DNA from: Zhengitettix transpicula
Lineage: Eukaryota; Arthropoda; Insecta; Orthoptera; Tetrigidae
Assembly (NCBI GenBank): GCA_037074705.1
Contig: CM073595.1
Span: 67,497,139 to 67,561,138 of the forward strand
Direction: 5' to 3'
Length of the DNA stretch: 64,000 bases
Both the position numbers and the translations under genes were made by a program. Below the pieces are notes generated by a model. It did not search any database and was not told the origin of the DNA. It worked only from the letters and a program-made list of their open reading frames with translations. Numbering within the stretch: the stretch's first letter is position 1; each line of letters opens with the position of its first letter. Below, one piece after another: positions 37,560-48,800 of the stretch.

Positions 37560-40500
37560 AAAAAGGAAATTGTTGATAATCACAATTGGGGTGTAAATTC
37601 CAATTCAAAATTATTAATATACAATCAAATAGTTTTCTCTCAGAATAAGCACATGTCATTTTGCATGTGTCTTATAAATATAGCAATTCTGTTGAAAGTG
37701 TTCTTGGGTTTCCAACAGAGTGGCGTAGCAGAAACACGACGTTTCGTCGACTATCGACATCTTCTTGGTGGAATGTCTAGTCCGGGCTAAGTTACTGCCT
37801 ATTTTGGATCTGGTGCGACCGCCTTAGCGCTGTGCTATTGATTGGCCACTGGCGGTGGTGTGGAGGGGCCGGCAGTACACCCTCCACCAATCACACTATT
37901 CTGCGCAGAGTTCTGGTCGACGGCGGTCCTAGCCGGCCTCACTAGGGGGGGTCCCATGCGTGGCTGAGATGACCAGCCGGTGTCTCTTTTTTCTGTTTTT
38001 TTTTTTATCACGTATTTTCAGAGCCTTAAGTATCACGCTGACCCAGAACCCACGAATTTTAAGTACTTTGGTGTTACTGAAGCTTATTTTATGCCGCGTG
38101 TTGATGGCGTGTTCAGGAGCCGCTGATTTTGAAGGCTGGCCGAGACGTAACTTCCTTTTGTGCTCTGTAATTCTCTCTTCCACCGTTCTAGTTGTTTGGC
38201 CGATGTATATGGAGCCGCATTCGCATTCTAAGACCCGGCGGTAAGGAGTCGCGAATGTTGTTTAACGGCTAGGACCGCCGTAGACAAGAACTCGGCGCAG
38301 AATAGTGAGATAGGTGGAGGGTGTATTGCCGCCCCCCCCCCTCCACACCACCGCCAGTGGCCAATCAATAGCACAGCGCTAGGGCGGTCACACCAGAGTG
38401 ACCTGGATAAATAGGCAGTAACTTCGCCCGGACTAGACATTCCACCAAGAAGATGTCGACGGTGATAGTCGACGAAACGTCGGGTTTCTGCTACGCCACC
38501 CAGTTGGAAACCCAAGAACTCTTTCAACAACTAGTTCACCGGGAAAACCTACGCAATTTATAGCAATTCTGGTTAACATTAGGTGTTATATAATTAATAA
38601 GCATATTGCATATAAACCACGGCACTTCACAAAGTATCTTGTAAGTTTGAATGAAGTGGTTTTTACCTACTGTCCACTTTTAGAATGCATACAAAATCTT
38701 TTTCTATCTTGAGTGTACCTAAGCACAGGCATGGTATTGTATCATCTTTACAATATGTCATATAAATCAAAAGTACCTGGGTTCAATTCCTGGTCCTTAC
38801 AAATATTTTCAGTCTTACTTCTTATTCCTTTCCTCTCTACGCCTCGAACAAAGATGCCTACCATATGAACCAATGTCCTCAGAATTATATGCCTCAACTA
38901 ATTCTTATTTAATGCAATGAAATGATGAAATGAAAAGTTTCTCACTTTAAGTATGTTACCAAAAGCACAATTTAAGTTCTTATTACAAAGTTGATAAAAC
39001 AAACCAGTATAGTATCAAGTGGTGGATCAGGTTGTATGTGGGGCCAAATTTCTTCTGAAAGGTAGACAACACGTGCAATTGTTTCATTCATTCTTTGGCC
39101 AAATTTCTCACTTTGAGCTACAATTTTCAATTTTTTTACAATTTTCAGAATTTGCAGTTCTTCCACCCAATAAAGTTCTTTCCCAGACACCTATAAGTTT
39201 CATAAACAAATATATGTTAGACTTTGTCTAACAAATATACAAAGTCATTTTAAACACAATAATCTATAATATTGAAAAATTATACTTGAACAAAATAAAT
39301 TATCATTAAATTATTCTTAATATATTTTCAAGAGATCTATAAAAACGATAAAATATCTATTAAGATTCTGTAAGCAATTAGATTAAAAACATTGGTATAT
39401 ATAACCAAAATATTCTAAATACAGGAACAAAATTTCCCTCACACAGTCTCTGCTCCCATAAAATCAATGCCATGAAAAACTACTCTTAAGCATTTAAACA
39501 ATTTTCGATAATAGTGAAACTACAAAATATGGATTGATTTATTTTGAAAAATCTTTCAGAAGAGAATAAATATAAGTAACTAATGTGATTTTTCTTTGTC
39601 CTTCATTTTAATTAAATATTAAAATTTTAGCTGCAAGTGGAAAGATAAATTCTAACTTTTAATTTATATGTTAAAATACAAGAAACAATTCTAATTCATT
39701 ATAAGTACAAAACAATTAAATTACACATTAATGTTTCATGAAGGTAAATAAACATCAGGAAGTAGAAACTTATCAAATATTCAAGCATGCTTAAAAGGTT
39801 TGGGTGGTACCTGCAATATCTGGCACACTGTTTTCATGGATTTTTTATTCACAACAGTTACCATAAGTTGCATGATGTTACAAATATCTTTTGCTAAAAC
39901 ATAACCATCTTCCAACCTCCGAAACAACTGTCCAGAGAATAGTAAAAGTCTGCAGGCCTTGTTAAAATCATTTTGCACAGTCCAAAATGCAGACTTCACT
40001 TCTTCTATCCATCTATTTGATATAGAAATTACAAGTTATATGGTTGCACTTTGTCTCCATACTCTCTATTGAAATAAAAATTTATGTATCTATTTATATA
40101 TCCTTCCTCAAAACGGGCACCACCCTCATTCCAGCTAACCTCACAGCCCTGTATTGAGGAGATATGTGCACTTCATTTAAATGTAGGCAGGACAGAGTGT
40201 AGTTGAAGACAAATACAAATATAAACTGTTATATGTTATACACCAACAATTAAAATTTCCTCTCTATATCACCTAAGTAACGCCTACAACAAAGGAGTTA
40301 ACATAGGACATGGAAGTAGGGATAAGGAAGAAAAGGAAAAAGGGATACTTTGAAACCTAGGGAATAATAATTACAGATAGATGAAGTAGAATCCTGAGAT
40401 TTGTCTCAATTTGGACATTGGAAGAATTGTTCCTGCAATGAAATTCAGTATTTAAATAATTAAGCAATATGACTATCAGTAGAATTAGTGTGTTGATTGA

Positions 40501-41238
40501 TTTGAGTATGCCATGATTATTGGCAATGCATTATGCAAGGTCTTGTGGATTGTTCAAATAAAAATTCTACACAATGTATAATTGTGTTTATAAAATTTAT
40601 TATACTAATTTCACTTTGTCAAAAGTTAACTGTGAATAACAATCAAATCATGTCATACATCATACTTTTTTACAAATCTCAAATAATAACTGACTGTTAT
40701 TAAACTATTAGAATTGTACACACACTATTACTGACAGCTATTAGCATTTATTGAAAATGTAAACTCTTCATAAATTGTGCTTCTAGAAGTAATGTTTTGT
40801 AATTCCTATTCTAGCATTTACATGAACAATTGTGGAAGAAAGACAGAGCGCAATTCAGGTTTTCCCTCATGACTTTGGCCTTGATAAATCTCTTTATTAA
40901 GTCCAACCTTTAGGTTGGCATTTTAACTTACTAATATGAAAATTTACTGGAAATTAAGGCACATAATAAAGGAAAAGTTTATTAGAATGTATTTTTCTAG
41001 TTTAAATGAAAACATAATTCTATGCAAAAAAAATATTTTAGTCATTTGAAATAATTTTCTACAATAAAACTAAAAAACCATTCATATATATTATTTTGAA
41101 ACACATACCTAGAGTGTAAATAGTATCTGAATTTTGTTTTCTCAAATTCAGCACACTCAACTGCTGCTTGACATAACTTTGCCCCAATGACATGATGATT
41201 TCTTTCATAGACAGACTGTTGGAATAAAATTATAGTTT

Positions 41239-41269
<31 letters not shown>

Positions 41270-44200
41270 TGTATATATTATTAAAGATAATGTGACATTG
41301 TCAGTTGGACAAAAAAGAGAGATAGAGAGCAGCTGACTTACCTTAAATCGACGGTTGGAGTCACCAGGCTGGGAAGCAATAACTTGTCAAATTTTCAATG
41401 GCCTCAAGACAGTACCTCATGCCAACCAACCCACACAGTGGCCCTGAAAGTCTAACAAGCTCCTCACTATCCAGCGTGTCGACATCAACTCTCAATTTAA
41501 GGTAAGTCATCCACTATCAATCTCCTGTCCATATTATATACATATGTAAATGTATAAATGCGAATAAGGATGTGACACTGCCAAAATAATTGAGAAGATT
41601 GGTATGGAAAGGAAAAAGAGAGTTGATGGCTTACCTGAAATTTAAACAATTACAATAAAAATCCTTAAAATTTGTAATTATTCCCTAATAATGGATGCTC
41701 CAAACTCTTTACTCCCTCTGCTCTGTCCATTCCACCCTCTACCTACGAGTGGATATACTTGCCGGAGCTGGAGATTGGCATGGTAACCAATTATCTCAAT
41801 CATTTTGAAAATGTCACATCCTTATATATATATACATATTTGTACACAACAGGATAGATGAAAGAAATCACAATTTCCTCACTAATTTTCCATAATTGTT
41901 CAGGTAATACTTGATGAAAATTTCACTTGATAAATGAAAACTATCTTAAATTAAATAACTCTGTGTAAATACCAAACAAACTTAACAATTTCCATACCAT
42001 TGCAATTATGAAAAATCTTAAGGCATTTAAAACTTACATAAATAAATGTTAATTTTTAAAATAACAATTTAGGGTCTTAAGTAAATGACTAATCAATTGG
42101 CTGGACTTTAATCATATCAATGTATACACCAGAATGTTAGTACAAATATTCATTTAATTCCAGCACATCTTGTGGTTTGATCTGAAAGATATACTAACTT
42201 CAAACATGTCAAGTAACAACACTAAATGTTCAATAAAAAGTTGTTACTACATATATTCATGTATAAATTGGCTGAAATTAATCATATGATTTGAAATGAA
42301 GATGTGATTTGTATTTTAATCGGTACCTGCTCAGCATAAAAGGGGTTTAAATAATGCATACAAAAATTATGGAAGTTTCTAAAATAAAGCTAATTATTTT
42401 ACTTGTTTTACCTGGTCAACTATAATATGCATTAAATTTGACGTTATTGACTCTGTAATGCCAAATTTTTCTGCATTGTCAAAGAAATCTTTAAAGGTTT
42501 CTATAAATTGTCCAGGTGTTTGTGAAATTTGAAGTAATAAATTCATGAACATAGTTATAACTTCTTTCTCATTACAGTTTGCTGACATGGAGGTATAATC
42601 CTATAAAAAAATTTAACAGATAAATTAAATATACAACATTATATACAATTATATTGATATACAACACAGTAGCAAGAATATTCAAAATAAATTGCTAATT
42701 TGTTTCCATACTATAGATCATATTTATGTGAGGAAATTGAATTAAATTCTATATTTTCTATGTTAATGCTTAAGGCTAATTTATAATCACTTGGTTGTTG
42801 TATACAATTGACTGTTACATATTTCAACAATTTCACAAGCAAATGAAACAATAAAAGCACAACAAACAATATCATTTATGAATTAGGCACAAATATCAAG
42901 CAAGAACAGTAACACAAGATTGAGCTGCAAGTAAGACCGAAAGAGTGAAGCAACTAAGTTTTAACAGAAACTTATCACACACATTAAGCCCATACACCCT
43001 CACATTATTCCACAGAATAAAGACAGGCAGAACATCTAGAAAAAAAGAAGGAAAAGTAAATGAGGTTGTGGAATAACAGGGTAAGAGATACAGTGAAAGA
43101 TAAACAAACTACTTGGAGGTGGTAGTTAAAAGAGTGAGCAAAAGTATAAAGTAACAAAGAAAGCACATAATAGAGGAAGAAAAACAAAAGTGCTGGAAAA
43201 ATTTCTCAGAAACCCTGAATTTTTGTGAGGATTTTAGAAAAAATACTGAGAAAGAAAGTAGAAAGAGAAATGGAGGGGAAGAACAACATGGCTGTAGGAA
43301 AGGTAGATCAACTTTTGATTTGATTTTCGCAATAAAGAATAAGATGGAGAATAGTCAGGAATTCAGGAAAGATTTAGTGATTACATTTATAGACATAGAG
43401 ATGAAAATTTGTTTGGGATTCATTGATAAAAAAGAAGATAGGTAGTGCAAAAGTTAAAATTATAAAAGCATAGTATGAAAAGTGTGTAAGTAGTATGAGG
43501 ACTAAGGCAGCAAATGAAATAGTTTCAAATTAAAACAGTACTTCGACAAGGTAGTGTATTGTCCCCAAGAGTATTCATAACAGTAATGGATGAAATCTAT
43601 AAAAGGGTAAAGAAAAAAATGGGAAGCAACAAGGTAAAGACATTTCTCAAATGACGTAGTGGTGTGTGGAGAGGTTGAAAGCAAAGTACAACAACAAATT
43701 AATATCTGAAATCAGGATAGAAGAATATGGAATGCAAATAAGTGTGGTGGAAAGTAAGATGGTTGTGATGACAAGAGGAAAGAGACAAGTTAAGTAATAT
43801 AACAGTAAATTGAAAACCATTAGGTTTTGAAAGGCTTCAAGTATGTAAGGAGTACTGAAGATTGGAAAGATAAATATGAAATTGGAAACAGGATTCAGCA
43901 AGAAAATGGAATTTATCAAGTTGTGAAAGACCTAGTGTGGAACAAAGAAGTGTCACGAGAATGTAAAAAGGTCCTCTACTCAATGTATTACATACTGATA
44001 TGGACATATTCAGCAGGAACATGGACGACAACAACAACAACAACAATGGAGAAAGTAAAATCAAAGCAACCAAAATTAAGTTCCTGAGAGGAATAATAGG
44101 GAAGTCATGCAGAGTTAAGACCATAAATCAGGATATCAGAGAAAAATGGGGTTTATGAAAATATAGGCTGAGATAGAGATTAGCAAGATGCATTGGTTGT

Positions 44201-45895
44201 GACATATGATGAGAATGAAAGAAGATAGTGTTCCACAGAAAGTATTCGCCAAGAAAGCAGCAGGAAAAAAAGACTACAGGGAATGCACAGAAACAGGTTG
44301 ATGGATACAAAGATGGAAAGCATACAGAAGTGGGGAGGAAAGGTAGAATAAATACAGAATGTGGGAAAAGAGTGGTGGACAGATAGACAAATGTGGAGGT
44401 CTTTGATTTGCAATCTGACCCAAAAGACTGGAAATGTGAAATGAAAAAGGACAGAACTGTCATCAAATACCAGCGAGAATACCATATCATTAAAATGATC
44501 CATAGGCTTTTCTGTAATTTCAGTTCTTAGGGGAAAATGCATGTCATAGCAATATACTGCATTCAGTGCCAAAAATTAGACACATACAGGCATATATTCT
44601 ACATGTAACAAAGTAAATAAAACCTTTAAAGAAGGTACTGCATATACATACAATATTTCCCATGTCTAATAGCAAATCCATAAAATCCCAATATCAATGC
44701 ATAAGGAATATTCCTTATGGCTAAAGTAGTCATATAAAGACTAACACTACACAAAATATAAAGTAATATTTTACTTCAACTTCAAATATTATCATACATT
44801 AAAATGGCAACGAGAAGTAGGATGTAACCTGTGGATATTACTAATCTATGATTTTCAAGTACCCAGAAAATTTGAATCAATTTTGAAATATAGATAAATG
44901 CAAATGTTCCTATTTACACATCAACCATGCAACATGCTGAAGACACATGTAAGCAGATTATATAATTAAAGATTAGGAATCTATTGATTACTTAATGAAG
45001 TTTATTTATGTACATTGTGCACACACTTATTAAAATGGAATAAGGTGAACGGTACTCTTGCATACTTGTTCGATGCAACTAATTGATAAATACAGAATGG
45101 TTTGCACATTTCAGTTAAGATCTTTAACATTGGATATGTTTTGATGTTTCTGTTGAAAAACTAAAATAGTAAATGAAAACAGTCATAAATTAAACAAGCA
45201 GCTAACCAATCATATGACTGCCAGAAACTGATAAGAATAAAATTTATTGGTAAATGAAGGATTTACCTAGTTAGCAATCTGCTAATCATAGATCACCCAA
45301 AAATATTGGCCAAGCACATGAAATTCCATTTCGCCACCATCAATGTACAGAAATGTAACAAGACCAACATGTAAATTAACTATATATATTTCAGAAATTT
45401 TCTATAAAAGTATTTGCCTTACCCTCTTTAAAAAGTGTTCTACTGAATCAAGGTCCCGGGCCAAAGCATTAATCCCTAAAAATGATTTTAAAATTTCATA
45501 ACACGAAAACTTTTTCAATACATTCATCTTAAAATACTTAATGTTTTCATACAAGTTTGTTGTCACTAAAAACTAAGCACCTTTAAATGAATAAGTTTAT
45601 CATATTTGTGTTAACAGTTAACAATATGTTAACTTGATTTTTTTAGTTTCCAACTATCAGTTTATTTCATACAGAACTTTTGAGTAAGTTTGCTAGTGAC
45701 TGTAAGAGTAAATAAATAATCTTTCTAAATAGAAACATTGCAAGTATAGTTGTTACCAATGGAGGCTTCGTCTCTTGAGTGACATTGCCTTTCACCAACA
45801 TGACATTCATTGGGAGTTGTTCCCTGTTGCTTACCAAGTATAGGTAATAATTGTCCACTGTCAACTTGGGGGACATTATCTAGATGTGGTTCAGT
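33641..45895 (-). CDS. PAIP1-like paralogue (MIF4G), 5' end unresolved
   Basis: A diverged second copy of the neighbouring PAIP1 gene. Exons in phase: 45895-45835, 45475-45423, 42600-42412, 41215-41109, 40012-39811, 39190-39005, 36477-36378, 35387-35344 and 33859-33641. The middle four match PAIP1 exon for exon: NEKEVITMFMNLLLQ with NEKEVINLFV, SVYERNHHVIGAKLC with SIYERNFRYNGARLC (both 107 bases), FWTVQNDFNKACRLLLFSG with LWTLQNDSNKAFGFLLFSG, and SGKELYWVEE with AGKQLYWVDR. The first two exons encode TEPHLDNVPQVDSG and INALARDLDSVEHFLKR, with no PAM2 or Gly-Arg region. The tail differs wholly from PAIP1: TKTWGLYQPNRPRSPPKPYE, then an exon with a run of Asp/Glu/Tyr (YYDDDDYEEEAENDDD) and a basic end (PKPVKRNRKKAKEVK). 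No start codon is visible in frame before 45895; a possible leader exon at 47900-48000 has donor GTGAGT. It may be a MIF4G adaptor with altered partners. The link to the last three exons rests on phase only. Confidence 0.78.
34145..34235. mobile_element. Foldback MITE end fragment
   Basis: TTGGTATGGAAAGGAAAGAG, GTGGCTTACCTGAAATTATA and CATTGCCATTCAGGACAG form one terminus of the foldback family, in the last intron of the PAIP1-like gene. On the gene's strand it shows TTTCAG/GTAAG. Confidence 0.6.
36845..36917 (-). pseudogene. PAIP1 exon-8 homologue with early stop
   Basis: Inside the PAIP1-like gene, after a strong acceptor (CTTTTTTTTTAG), the minus strand encodes KNDEFVLVCESNVSSRKEYV then LHHN and TAA. 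This aligns without gaps to PAIP1 exon 8 (QNEPVFYGPDGNVL onward): N, N-V, E and the final N are shared. Using the TAG acceptor gives the wrong frame, but a second AG four bases on (CAAG) joins the previous exon in phase 0 and yields NDEFV to HHN and stop. It is either a decayed exon that is skipped, or an alternative terminal exon giving a short isoform. Confidence 0.55.
37232..37560 (-). mobile_element. tRNA-derived SINE copy bounded by (TA)n
   Basis: Between (TA)n tracts at 37240-37299 and 37513-37556 lies a minus-strand copy of a SINE. Read on the minus strand it has CCTGGGTCAAATATTTTCAG, CTTTGAACATATGC and TATCCTTCCTCACTATCCAA, shared with the copies at 38750 and 56350. Confidence 0.6.
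37692..38558 (-). mobile_element. Penelope-like element with inverted termini and GIY-YIG frame
   Basis: The 867-base insertion is flanked by identical 13-base duplications TATAGCAATTCTG (37679-37691 and 38559-38571). Its arms (about 37692-37935 and 38270-38528) are inverted copies of each other: GTTCTTGGGTTTCCAAC, AAACACGACGTTTCGTCGAC, CACCACCGCCAGTGGCCAAT and others. Between them the minus strand encodes a GIY-YIG nuclease fragment: ECECGSIYIGQTTRTVEERI then TEHKRKLRLG and HAINTRHKISF. GIY-YIG endonuclease plus inverted or direct pLTRs is the hallmark of Penelope-like elements. The reverse transcriptase is absent, so this is a truncated copy. It lies in an intron of the PAIP1-like gene. Confidence 0.85.
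37929..38250 (-). pseudogene. GIY-YIG endonuclease domain fragment
   Basis: The open frame inside the Penelope-like insertion. SIYIGQTTRTVEERI stands for the GIY-YIG core and following helix with its arginine, then TEHKRKL and the His of HAINTRHKI, and FWVSVILKALKIRDKKKNRK where family members have a W/REAxEI motif. The nuclease would nick target DNA for retrotransposition. Only the C-terminal domain is left and no start is expected. Confidence 0.8.
38740..38900 (+). mobile_element. tRNA-derived SINE fragment with B box
   Basis: GGGTTCAATTCCT at 38780-38792 fits the Pol III B box (GGTTCRANYCC). It is followed by AATATTTTCAGTCTTACTTC, CTTTCCTCTCTACGCCTCGA and ACAAAGATGC, the same tail as the copies at 37310 and 56400. 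The A box is not clear in this copy. Confidence 0.6.
41235..41840. mobile_element. Foldback elements next to (TA)n in PAIP1-like intron
   Basis: After TA-rich sequence at 41240-41275, one foldback element (41300-41535) has ends GCTGACTTACCTTAAATCG and CTCAATTTAAGGTAAGTC. A second begins at 41600 (TGGTATGGAAAGGAAAAAG, GGCTTACCTGAAATTTAAAC) and runs to about 41830. No coding part. Confidence 0.6.
43195..44495 (+). mobile_element. Decayed LINE reverse transcriptase
   Basis: Plus-strand remnants in the order of a non-LTR reverse transcriptase: QHGCRKGRSTFDLIFAIKNK near 43292, VITFIDIE near 43379, VLRQGSVLSP near 43538 (the RQGSVLSP motif), NDVVVCGEVE near 43652 (in place of YADDVV), then GFKYVRSTEDW near 43831, YSMYYILIWTYSAGTWT near 43983, and LRGIIGKSC after it. 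Several frameshifts and a lost YADD make it inactive. It lies antisense in an intron of the PAIP1-like gene. Minus-strand open frames here are its shadows. Confidence 0.8.
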
Positions 45896-48800
45896 CTGAA
45901 AAAATGTGTGTAATTTACTTAAAGAAATACAAAATTTCATTTTTAACAGTAACAGAACTAGTGGAGAAGAATCTGGATCAAAATACAACATTTGTACTAC
46001 CTATAAGTTTCCAAAAATGTTAAAAGTGAGGAAAATTGTCTCCTATTTCTAAAAGTAAAAACTGACTTTCATAATTCATAAAAATGTAAGCCAGGTGTGT
46101 ACTTTTTCTGAAAAAGACTGACTATATTTTGTGATTTGTTAATTTTATTGGGTAGCAGTAGAACTGGGCCCACAGACTGTTCCACTTGTTTACAATTGCA
46201 ATGGGCTTCACTCCAGTAAGAGGAAATGTGCCAAAAACTGCTGCAATTAATTTATTTCAATCTGATATAATTCTGTTCATGAAAGAAAGAAAACTTTCCC
46301 AAATAACATTATTGCAATTTTATTTTAAATCTATGATCATACCTGCCAAGGAAAATCTTATCAACTAGACATACATGGACAGTCTCCTTTTTAGGTTCCA
46401 AATGTGGTTTCAACATAGTACAAAGCCTAGCTTCTGTACACCTCATTTGTAACAATTTCTTTTCTAATTCCTGAACTTTCTTATTCTGTTATCCACATGT
46501 TTCACAGCTTTTTTCTGTTGCTTTTCTAGACGTTATTCCTACATATATTCTTAGTACAGGATGTACACATGATTTATAAGCAAATTCCTAAGTTATGCTT
46601 GTGAAGTTCTCATTACAAAATGCAGGGAGTTAGATAGATGCCTTGTCAACAATACAGTTTACAGTGGGTTTTCCCAGACATGTTAACTGTTCTAAAACAT
46701 TAATAGATATCTGCATCATTTATCCTATGGAGCCACACCTATTTATGCAGCAGTTCAGCATAATTTCTTCCTGTATCCTGCAATATTCCAATAACTGCAC
46801 TTCTAGTGTCTTTGATATTTATCTTATTTAGCTTATATGGAGGCCAATTTAATTGCAATGCTACTCATTAAAAATTATGGAAGATACTAAGAGACTACTA
46901 ATTCACATTAAGAACTTCAAAATTTTCTATTAGATATTTGTCTGCAAGGATGCTGTGGTGTCAAACAATTTATAAATAAATAAACAATTCAGTTAGTAAT
47001 GAATAACAGCTTACATATATTCTTAAAAATAAGATTTCACTGACATGTATTATCTAGTACTATATTCTCCTCCATCATCATGCAATAAAAAAAACACCTT
47101 ACTCTATTTTTCAACAATATTTGTTCATACATATTAAGTATTTAACCATATTTACAAAAGGGTTTGCAATTTAGCCCAACTGTCACATATCATTGAAAGC
47201 TCTGTTTGAAATGAATCATTATATAATTAGTTGGTCTAGTAAAAAAATCAGGGAATTAATTTAATGGAAAAGTCATTGGAGAATTACTTTGCTAAATATA
47301 GCCAGATTACACACTGTCCTCACAAACTGATTTAAGACAGGTAAAAATATAAAGAGAATATACATAAATTTAAGATAAAAAATGTAACAATATATATTAC
47401 TTTTTAATAGTTATTTATAAATAACAGGTTTTGGGAGAACTAATTACAAAGATAACTTCATTGAAACATTTTTTTCAAATTTATTAACAATCATAATCAT
47501 ACAGCATAAAATCAAGTGATCATGCAAAATATATTCTTCAACATTATAATATGGTAAATTCTATCGATATAGTGATCTACATGAAGTCTATAGGAAAGCA
47601 ACAGTGCTGTTGAACATCTCCAGAAAATGACACAATAAATAAGTAGTATGTCACGGATGAATGTACTGTAAAGTACATGGTAAATGTATGGTGTCCATGA
47701 TTTAATAATCCTTTAGATGACGATCTGTATACGGATAAGTTTGCAAAATATCCGTAAATCATTTTTTTTTTCCACCGACAGGCCAATATTCTACATATCT
47801 GCTTAGGTCATTAATAGGAGTTCAAACTACCGCTGCCAAATCGGTAGCACAGTTTATACATTTTTAATAACTTTAAACCAGTTTAAAGTACTTTGATTAC
47901 TCACGATGCACAGAAAGGGATACGAGTTTTGTTTCGATGATGTTTCTGTGGGTACACCATCGTCTCAATTAAATACAACCCAGTTCTTCCAATTATTCAA
48001 TTAACAGTACTCTTATATGATTTACTGTTTTAACTATAAATATTTGGTATCAGAAAGTATCTCGGTTTAGTTAGTAACCACACATTTAAACTATTCATAT
48101 GACCTTGAACGCTACTTTACGAGGTAGAAAGGGAATAGAGTTAAGAATAACTTTATTGCCGTAAGATTAGGAATTTGATAGTTGTAAAACCCTTAGCAAA
48201 ATAAATTTAAATATCAGTTTGCCCAACTCACCATTTCTAACAGTTGCTAATGAACACTAAACTTCAATATAATAAAAATTGTTTTTCTTATTGTTTATAT
48301 ATTGGGAGGGGGAGGGGCAATATACACAAGAAATCGCTGTCAAAGACGGAATTACCAACGATGTTATGTCATATTAGGTGCATGTTTATATTATTCATTT
48401 ACGGGCAATGAAAAAAGTGAGTTAAGGAAACTCAAAATAAATAATAAACCTTTCACCGATAAATTTTATTTTAGCATTAAGAAGAAATAAACGAAAACGT
48501 TTTGAGAATGAATCGAGATTAGATTCTCCGGCGTACTCAGTAAACTGAAATTTAATTTTCCATATCTGATATATCTATAGCGATTAGGAAAAGCTTCCAG
48601 GGTTTCCACCGCGTAACACATTAATGATACGTCTACTGCCATATGAGTTATGGCATTGAAATTTGGGGATGTACTGCTTTAAAGTATATGAATAGGCCTT
48701 TAATTTGTGAAAAAAAATCGTAAATAGACTTAAATTTTGTATGTAAAAGACATTAACCCATATTTCGGAGCAACAAATTATTATCTATCTACTTTTTATA

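Noticed and set aside
37929..38530. Host gene in the Penelope-type insertion
   Set aside because: The frames belong to the element's GIY-YIG domain and its inverted arms, bounded by a target duplication.
43837..44572. Several minus-strand frames of 90-130 codons
   Set aside because: They are the reverse of the decayed plus-strand LINE reverse transcriptase.
48302..48490. 62-codon plus-strand frame upstream of CERK
   Set aside because: No domain, no splice context, low-complexity lysine end.
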